Shown here piece by piece: positions 6,344 to 10,627 of a stretch of DNA of 10,627 nucleotides (the stretch's first letter is position 1; the number at the start of each line of letters is the position of its first letter). The notes below the pieces were generated by a model. That model searched no databases. It saw only the letters and a list, made by a program, of their open reading frames with translations, and had not been told where the DNA came from. The DNA comes from Actinomycetota bacterium (GTDB taxonomy: Bacteria > Actinomycetota > Acidimicrobiia > Acidimicrobiales > AC-25): NCBI GenBank assembly GCA_005888395.1, contig VAXF01000018.1, forward strand, positions 1 through 10,627, in the 5' to 3' direction. Made by a program: the position numbers and the translations under genes.

Positions 6344-7152
6344 GAGGAACGCGGCCGCCCGTTGCGCTGACGATCGCCGGGGTCGACTCGGGCGGGGGCG
6401 CCGGCGTGTCGGCCGACCTCGCGACCTTTGCCGCCCACGGCGTGTGGGGGACCGTCGCGGTGGTGGCGGTCACGGCCCAGAACACGCTCGGCGTGCAGGC
6501 CACCGAGACGCTGTCACCGGCGCTCGTGCGGGCCCAGATCGCCTCGGTCGCCTCCGACATCGGCGTCGACGCGGCCAAGACGGGGATGCTCGCCACGCCT
6601 GAGCTCGTGACCGCCGTGGCTGCCGCGGTTCGCGAGCTCTCGCTGTCGCCGCTGGTGGTCGACCCCGTGCTCACATCCGGCCACGGGGACGCGCTGCTGT
6701 CCGCGGACGCGCTCGCCGTGCTGCGCGACGAGCTGCTGCCGCTGGCCACCGTCGTCACCCCCAACCTCGACGAGGCGGCGGCCCTGGCGGGCGTGGGCCC
6801 GATCACCAACCGTGCGGGGATGGAGGAGGCCGCGCTCACCGTCGCCGCGCGCGGGCCGCAGGTGGTGCTCGTCACCGGCGGTCACCTGAAGGAGCCGGCG
6901 GGCTCGCCCGACCTGCTCGTCGACGACGGCAAGCCGACGTGGCTCGAGGCGCCTCGGATCGACACCCGGCACGCCCACGGCAGCGGCTGCGTGCTCTCGG
7001 CCGCCATCTGCGCCGAGCTCGCCCGAGGCATGGACCCGGCCGACGCCTGCGTCGCCGGCAAGCGCTTCGTCGAGCGGGCCATCGCCGCCGGCATCCCACT
7101 CGGCGCGGGCGTCGGCCCGGTCGACCCCGGCTGGGAGCGCGCCTCAGGCTGA
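6340..7152 (+). CDS. thiD: Hydroxymethylpyrimidine/phosphomethylpyrimidine kinase
   Basis: ThiD phosphorylates 4-amino-5-hydroxymethyl-2-methylpyrimidine twice, giving the pyrophosphate that is joined to the thiazole in thiamine synthesis. The 270-residue ribokinase-fold protein shows TIAGVDSGGGAGVSADL (11-27), AVTAQNTLGV (43-52), VDAAKTGML (76-84), VVDPVLTSGHG (106-116), TPNLDEAAALAG (140-151) and the anion-hole motif HAHGSGCVLSAAI (211-223) with the catalytic-region Cys 217. Usual family members read AGSDSGGGAG; the Ser-to-Val change is minor. GTG 6340 overlaps the preceding stop as GTGA. The length is normal and no ThiE domain is fused. Its tail overlaps the convergent H-NOX gene by 9 bases (7144-7152). 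Together with thiL upstream it provides two steps of thiamine diphosphate formation. Confidence 0.95.
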   Translation: MRGTRPPVALTIAGVDSGGGAGVSADLATFAAHGVWGTVAVVAVTAQNTLGVQATETLSPALVRAQIASVASDIGVDAAKTGMLATPELVTAVAAAVRELSLSPLVVDPVLTSGHGDALLSADALAVLRDELLPLATVVTPNLDEAAALAGVGPITNRAGMEEAALTVAARGPQVVLVTGGHLKEPAGSPDLLVDDGKPTWLEAPRIDTRHAHGSGCVLSAAICAELARGMDPADACVAGKRFVERAIAAGIPLGAGVGPVDPGWERASG

Positions 7153-7689
7153 CCGGGCGAACGCGCACACGATGAGGCAGTGGTCGTCGCCTCGGTGCAT
7201 GCACGCGGGCTGCTCGAATGTCACCGTCTCGCCGTAGTGCTCGGCCGCGCCCTCGATGAAGCCCTCGGCCAGCTGGCAGAGCTGCCGCGGCGAGTGGTAC
7301 GCGAGCGCGAGCCGGCCATTGTCGGTGGTCGAGAAGTCGAACACCGGCACGACCGCGTCGGGGTAGATCTTGCGGACCTCGGTGTGGATGACGTCGTTGA
7401 GCGTGAGCACGAACGGCTTCGTCGAGTCGTGCCCGCTGAAGAAGTCGGGGAACTGCCCGGCGAGCAGAGGAATCGCCGAGCGGCCGAACCACCGCACCAC
7501 GTCGTCGGCGGGCAGGTCGAGCGCGGCCGACGCCGCGCCGACGAGGGCGAAGAGCTGGTCGTCGGGGTAGTTGCCGAGCGAGGTGTACGCGCCGTCGAGG
7601 CCGGCCCGTTCGAGAAGGTCGTCCCACGCGTCGGCGCCGTGGGCATCGGTAACGACCTGCTCGAGAAGGTTGAAGATGATGCCCTTCAT
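7144..7689 (-). CDS. Stand-alone H-NOX (heme nitric oxide/oxygen binding) protein
   Basis: The 181-residue protein is a complete H-NOX domain. It carries His102, the proximal heme ligand, in LNDVIHTEVRK, and the heme-propionate motif YHSPR (131-135, Y-x-S-x-R). It also has Pro115 and Ile5, all at the same numbers as in the Thermoanaerobacter domain. Five residues after the Arg, where oxygen-binding members have Tyr140, there is Leu140, so it should be NO-selective. Cys138, Cys163 and Cys171 keep the spacing of the zinc/thiol cysteines of Shewanella-type H-NOX, but the fourth ligand position holds Gln160. ATG 7689 has GGGAAGGG just upstream. It lies 28 bases downstream of rpmB on the same strand. 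No histidine kinase, cyclase or diguanylate enzyme, its usual partners, is in the window. Loss of a partner or a distant partner are both possible. Confidence 0.92.
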   Translation of the reverse strand: MKGIIFNLLEQVVTDAHGADAWDDLLERAGLDGAYTSLGNYPDDQLFALVGAASAALDLPADDVVRWFGRSAIPLLAGQFPDFFSGHDSTKPFVLTLNDVIHTEVRKIYPDAVVPVFDFSTTDNGRLALAYHSPRQLCQLAEGFIEGAAEHYGETVTFEQPACMHRGDDHCLIVCAFARSA

Positions 7690-7717
7690 CGACCCTTCCC
7701 CCGGCCCACCGACTGCG

Positions 7718-7912
7718 TCAGTGGACGAGCTTCTGGATCTTCCCGGCCTTGATGCAGGACGTGCAGACGTGCACCCGGCGGGGGGTGCCGTTGACGAGGG
7801 CGCGGACGCGCTGGATGTTGGGGCTCCACCGCCGCTTGGTGCGGCGGTGTGAGTGGCTGATCGACATGCCGAACGACGGCGCCTTGCCACAGACCTCGCA
7901 GACCGCTGCCAT
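7718..7912 (-). CDS. rpmB: 50S ribosomal protein L28
   Basis: The 64-residue product reads as a bacterial L28 with start MAAVCEVCGKAPSFG and the basic core SHSHRRTKRRWSPNIQ followed by RVRALVNG. Cysteine pairs at 5/8 and 50/53 form the Cys4 zinc ribbon of the zinc-binding (C+) paralogue type. It packs into the large subunit near the ribosomal RNA. The length is typical. ATG 7912 has no Shine-Dalgarno; a TAGCCT -10 candidate ends nine bases upstream, so its transcript may be nearly leaderless. Placement divergent from a DAK2-domain gene, followed by recG, is the usual actinobacterial arrangement. Because this is the C+ form, a zinc-independent paralogue elsewhere and Zur control are possible but not shown here. 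Confidence 0.96.
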   Translation of the reverse strand: MAAVCEVCGKAPSFGMSISHSHRRTKRRWSPNIQRVRALVNGTPRRVHVCTSCIKAGKIQKLVH

Positions 7913-7921
7913 AAGGGCAGG

Positions 7922-7927
7922 AGGCTA
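7922..7927 (-). promoter_or_regulatory. Candidate -10 element for rpmB
   Basis: On the minus strand TAGCCT fits the actinobacterial TANNNT consensus. Nine bases separate it from the rpmB ATG, placing the transcript start within about two bases of the start codon, which also explains the absence of a Shine-Dalgarno site. No clear -35 is seen. Confidence 0.4.
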
Positions 7928-7949
7928 CCAGCCGCCCGCCGACGCCCCG

Positions 7950-7955
7950 TAGGCT
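7950..7955 (+). promoter_or_regulatory. Candidate -10 element for a leaderless DAK2-domain mRNA
   Basis: TAGGCT fits TANNNT, and exactly seven bases separate it from ATG 7963, so transcription would begin at or next to the A of the start codon. There is no Shine-Dalgarno sequence. This is the typical layout of actinobacterial leaderless genes. A -35 box is not evident. Confidence 0.45.
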
Positions 7956-7962
7956 CGACCCG

Positions 7963-9606
7963 ATGCCGGTGCTCGAGTGCCTCGCTGCCGACGATCTCCG
8001 GCGTGCGGCGATGGGGTATCGCGACACGCTGCGCGTCCACCAAGAGCTGCTCAACCGCCTGAACGTCTACCCGGTGCCCGACGGCGACACCGGCACGAAC
8101 ATGGCCCTCACGATGGAGTCGGTCGTCGCGGAGCTCGACGGTCCGGCCGAGATGGCCGCGGTGTGCAAGGCGATGAGCCACGGGTCGCTCATGGGGGCGC
8201 GCGGCAACTCGGGCGTGATCCTCTCGCAGGTGCTGCGCGGCATCGCCGGCACGCTCGAGGGGCTCGAGTCGGCCGACGGCCGGGCGCTGGCCCGGGGCCT
8301 GGCCGCGGCGAGCGACGCCGCCTACGAGGCGGTGATGCGCCCGGTCGAGGGCACCATCCTCACCGTCGTGCGCGAGGCCGCCGAGGCCGCGGGCCGGGCG
8401 GCCGAGGACGGCAAGCCGCTGCTGGCGGTGCTCGAGGCGGCCGACGCCGCGGCCGAGGAGGCGCTGGCGCGCACGCCCGAGCTGCTCCCCGTGCTCAAGC
8501 AGGCGGGCGTGGTCGACGCCGGCGCCGCCGGGTTCAACCTGCTGCTCGACGTGCTGCTCCACGTCGCCGACGGCCGGCCGGTGCCCGAGCCCGACCTGTC
8601 GGCCGCTCCGGCCGTGGCCGCGGGGCGCGTGCCCGCGACACCGGACATGGAGGCGCACGACGTCGGTGACCTGCGTTACGAGGTCATGTACTTCCTCGAG
8701 GCGCCCGACGACACCATCCCGTGGTTCAAGGACGTGTGGGCCGGCATCGGCGACTCGATCGTGGTGGTCGGTGGCGACGGCGTGTGGAACTGCCACATCC
8801 ACACCGACGACGTCGGCGCCGCCGTCGAGGCCGCCCTCGACTGCGGCCGGCCCCGCAACATCCGGGTCACCGACCTGGCCGAGCAGGTGGAGGAGGAGCG
8901 CTGGGTGCGCGAGGCGCCGCCCGACGAGCCCCAGCCCCTGACCGAGCCGGTGCCGACCGCGGTCGTGGCCGTGGCCACCGGCGACGGCATCCGGCGCATC
9001 TTCCACTCCCTCGGCGTTCACCAGATCGTCGCCGGCGGGCAGTCGATGAACCCCTCGACGGCGGAGCTGCTCGAGTCGGTGGAGGCCGTGCCGGCCGACG
9101 AGGTGGTGATCCTCCCCAACAACAAGAACATCGTGCCGGTGGCCGAGCAGGTCGACGCCCTCACCGACAAGCGGGTGCGGGTGGTGCCGACCAGCGGGAT
9201 CACCGAGGGCTTCGCCGCCCTGCTCGAGTACGACCCGCAGGCCGACGTCGAGAACAACGCCCGGTCGATGGCGGACGCGGCCGGACGGATCGCCTCCGGT
9301 GAGGTCACCCGCGCCGTGCGCGACGCCCCTACCGACATCGGGCCCGTGCACGAGGGCGACTGGATCGGCCTCACGCCGGCGGGCGTCCGCTCGGCGGCCG
9401 CCGACCTCGCCGACGCCGCCATCGGCCTGCTCGACGACCTCGTGGGCGACGAGCACGAGATCGTCACCATCATCGAGGGCGACGGGTCGAACGCCGCCGC
9501 CACCCGCCGCATCACCGAGTGGCTGGCGGAGCACCGGCCCGCCGTGAGCCCCGAGGTGCACCACGGCGGCCAGCCCCTCTATCCCTATCTGTTCGGGGTC
9601 GAATAG
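7963..9606 (+). CDS. DAK2 domain protein (YloV/FakA-like fatty acid kinase)
   Basis: The 547-residue protein has the YloV/FakA layout. An N-terminal DAK2 kinase domain (about 1-205) carries the metal/ATP motif YPVPDGDTGTNM (36-47) and SLMGARGNSGVILSQ (75-89). A middle domain (about 235-310) has CHIHTDDVG (277-285). A C-terminal domain has GGQSMNPSTAELL and VVILPNNKNI. FakA phosphorylates fatty acids carried by DegV-fold FakB proteins for phospholipid synthesis; whether this relative does the same is inference. The middle domain keeps the HxH zinc ligands of FakA, but the Cys of the usual YCTE motif is replaced (RYEVMYFL), with another Cys directly before the HxH; I believe this is common in actinobacteria. 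ATG 7963 follows a -10-like element by seven bases. recG starts 14 bases after the stop. No DegV gene is in the window. Confidence 0.93.
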   Translation: MPVLECLAADDLRRAAMGYRDTLRVHQELLNRLNVYPVPDGDTGTNMALTMESVVAELDGPAEMAAVCKAMSHGSLMGARGNSGVILSQVLRGIAGTLEGLESADGRALARGLAAASDAAYEAVMRPVEGTILTVVREAAEAAGRAAEDGKPLLAVLEAADAAAEEALARTPELLPVLKQAGVVDAGAAGFNLLLDVLLHVADGRPVPEPDLSAAPAVAAGRVPATPDMEAHDVGDLRYEVMYFLEAPDDTIPWFKDVWAGIGDSIVVVGGDGVWNCHIHTDDVGAAVEAALDCGRPRNIRVTDLAEQVEEERWVREAPPDEPQPLTEPVPTAVVAVATGDGIRRIFHSLGVHQIVAGGQSMNPSTAELLESVEAVPADEVVILPNNKNIVPVAEQVDALTDKRVRVVPTSGITEGFAALLEYDPQADVENNARSMADAAGRIASGEVTRAVRDAPTDIGPVHEGDWIGLTPAGVRSAAADLADAAIGLLDDLVGDEHEIVTIIEGDGSNAAATRRITEWLAEHRPAVSPEVHHGGQPLYPYLFGVE

Positions 9607-9620
9607 CCAGAATCGAGCCA

Positions 9621-10627
9621 GTGCCTCTCACCCTGCGCCGGCTGCGCGACCTCCCGATCAAGTCGAAGCAGGCCGACCGGCTGGCCGAGATGGGCATCAC
9701 CAGCGTCCTCGACCTGCTCCAGCACTACCCGCACCGCTACCACGACCGCACCAAGCGCGCCGAGATCGCCGAGCTGGCGGTCGGGCAAGAGGCCACCGTG
9801 TTCGGCGACGTCCGCAAGGTGAGCGCGCGGCGCACCCGCAACCGGCGCAGCCTCGTCGAGGTCGTCGTGTCAGACGGCGAGAAGTACCTGAGCCTCACGT
9901 TCTTCAACCAGCCGTGGCGGGCCAAGCAGCTGGTGCCCGGCATGGAGGTGTCGCTCTTCGGCCGGCTCGAGGTGTTCCGGGGCCAGCGCAAGATGACCAA
10001 CCCCGTGCTCGACGTCGTCGGCGGCAGCGGCGAGGACAAGACCGGGGTGATCGTGCCGATCTACCCGCAGTCGGGGAAGGCCGACGTCACCACGTGGCAG
10101 CTCAAGAAGCTGGTGGCCACCGCCCTCGACTGGGTGGCGGGCGAGGGCGGGCTCGCCGACCCGCTCGACGCCGACGTGCGCGAGCGCCTGAAGGTCGCCG
10201 ACCGCGACCGCGCCTACCGCGGCGTCCACCGGCCCGAGACCGAGGACGACTGGGTGCAGGCCCGGCGCCGGCTCGTCTTCGACGAGTTCTTCCGCATGCA
10301 GCTCGGCCTCGTCGCCCGCAAGCGCGCGTTCGAACGCGAGCGGGCCGGCATCCGGCATCACGTCGAGGGGGAGCTGGTGACGCGCTTTCATGCGCAGCTG
10401 CCCTTCAACCTCACCGGCGCGCAGCACGCGGCCATCGAGGAGATCGCCCGCGACATGGCGGGACCGAGCCCGATGCACCGCCTGCTGCAGGGCGACGTCG
10501 GCTCGGGCAAGACCGTCGTGGCTCTCACCGCGCTGCTCGTAGCCGCCCAGGGCGGGTACCAGGGCGCGCTCATGGCGCCCACCGAGGTGCTGGCCGAGCA
10601 GCACCACCTGAGCCTGCGCGCCCTGCT
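9621..10627 (+). CDS. recG: ATP-dependent DNA helicase RecG, 3'-partial
   Basis: The frame from GTG 9621 stays open to the window edge, giving about 335 of the usual 700 or so residues. RecG rewinds and regresses stalled replication forks and branch-migrates Holliday junctions. The start reads PLTLRRLRDLPIKSKQADRL, followed by LLQHYPHRYHDRT, the entry to the wedge domain. An OB-fold wedge segment follows with EATVFGDVRKV, LTFFNQPW and LFGRLEVFRGQRKM, then PIYPQSGK and RRLVFDEFFRMQLGLV. The helicase core begins with FNLTGAQHAAI (a Q-like motif), Walker A GDVGSGKT (residues 291-298) and motif Ia APTEVLAEQH. The DEAD/H-box and the second RecA domain lie beyond the window. The start is supported by the family N-terminus and by the 14-base gap after the DAK2 gene, with which it is probably co-transcribed. 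No clear ribosome-binding site is seen. Confidence 0.95.
   Translation, partial: MPLTLRRLRDLPIKSKQADRLAEMGITSVLDLLQHYPHRYHDRTKRAEIAELAVGQEATVFGDVRKVSARRTRNRRSLVEVVVSDGEKYLSLTFFNQPWRAKQLVPGMEVSLFGRLEVFRGQRKMTNPVLDVVGGSGEDKTGVIVPIYPQSGKADVTTWQLKKLVATALDWVAGEGGLADPLDADVRERLKVADRDRAYRGVHRPETEDDWVQARRRLVFDEFFRMQLGLVARKRAFERERAGIRHHVEGELVTRFHAQLPFNLTGAQHAAIEEIARDMAGPSPMHRLLQGDVGSGKTVVALTALLVAAQGGYQGALMAPTEVLAEQHHLSLRAL

Noticed and set aside
7712..7722. Possible terminator hairpin after rpmB (ACTG-CGT-CAGT)
   Set aside because: Only a four-pair stem with no following T-run on the minus strand; likely chance.
7844..9564. Long minus-strand frame opposite the DAK2 gene, continuous with the H-NOX frame
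   Set aside because: Only the part below 7689 is a real protein (H-NOX). The upstream extension runs antisense through rpmB's other frame and the DAK2 gene and is rich in His/Arg/Gly shadow residues; the H-NOX ATG at 7689 has its own ribosome-binding site.

Overview
The window looks like chromosomal DNA from a high-GC actinobacterium. The best guess is Acidimicrobiia or a close relative. This rests on strong G/C bias at third codon positions, a GTP-type PEP carboxykinase, a Cys4 zinc-ribbon L28, frequent GTG starts, and the gene order ddl / thiL / thiD / rpmB / DAK2-domain protein / recG. From memory, that order is shared by Streptomyces and mycobacteria. No tRNA, rRNA, CRISPR array, insertion sequence or phage gene is visible. 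No stretch longer than about 100 bases lacks a gene.

Layout. Positions 3-777 (+) hold a 5'-truncated, internally broken ferritin-like diiron protein. 838-1170 (+) is a four-helix membrane protein of unknown function. 1163-2221 (+) is D-alanine--D-alanine ligase. 2211-2447 (-) is a stand-alone Lrp/AsnC ligand-binding (RAM) domain. 2493-4275 (-) is GTP-dependent PEP carboxykinase, interrupted by a frameshift near 3885. 4275-4523 (-) is a small degenerate cold-shock-like protein overlapping the pckG start by one base. 4557-5426 (+) is thiamine-monophosphate kinase, with no convincing start codon. 5438-6343 (+) is a DUF3500 protein. 6340-7152 (+) is HMP/HMP-P kinase ThiD. 7144-7689 (-) is a stand-alone H-NOX heme/nitric-oxide sensor. 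7718-7912 (-) is ribosomal protein L28. 7963-9606 (+) is a DAK2/FakA-like kinase. 9621 to the window end (+) is the N-terminal half of RecG.

How the genes relate. The housekeeping backbone covers cell-wall precursor synthesis, thiamine diphosphate synthesis, a ribosomal protein, a fatty-acid-kinase-like protein and fork rescue. Four accessory units are set into it: the cold-shock-like/pckG pair, the RAM domain, DUF3500 between thiL and thiD, and H-NOX downstream of rpmB. Packing is tight. Two convergent pairs overlap at their tails (ddl/RAM and thiD/H-NOX). There is an ATGA-type GTGA overlap (DUF3500/thiD) and a TGATG overlap (cold-shock-like/pckG). Two divergent intergenic regions (around 4524-4590 and 7913-7962) are the only obvious places for promoters.

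Odd feature. The first 4.6 kb carries several short lesions in otherwise well-conserved proteins: a frameshift with apparent loss in the ferritin-like gene, an apparent omega-loop loss in Ddl, a frameshift with apparent loss in pckG, and a thiL frame with no start. The right half looks clean. Assembly error is the first explanation to test. No obvious new multi-gene system is present. The most interesting biology is the orphan H-NOX, the DUF3500 protein embedded in thiamine genes, and the cold-shock-like protein without RNA-binding aromatics coupled to pckG.
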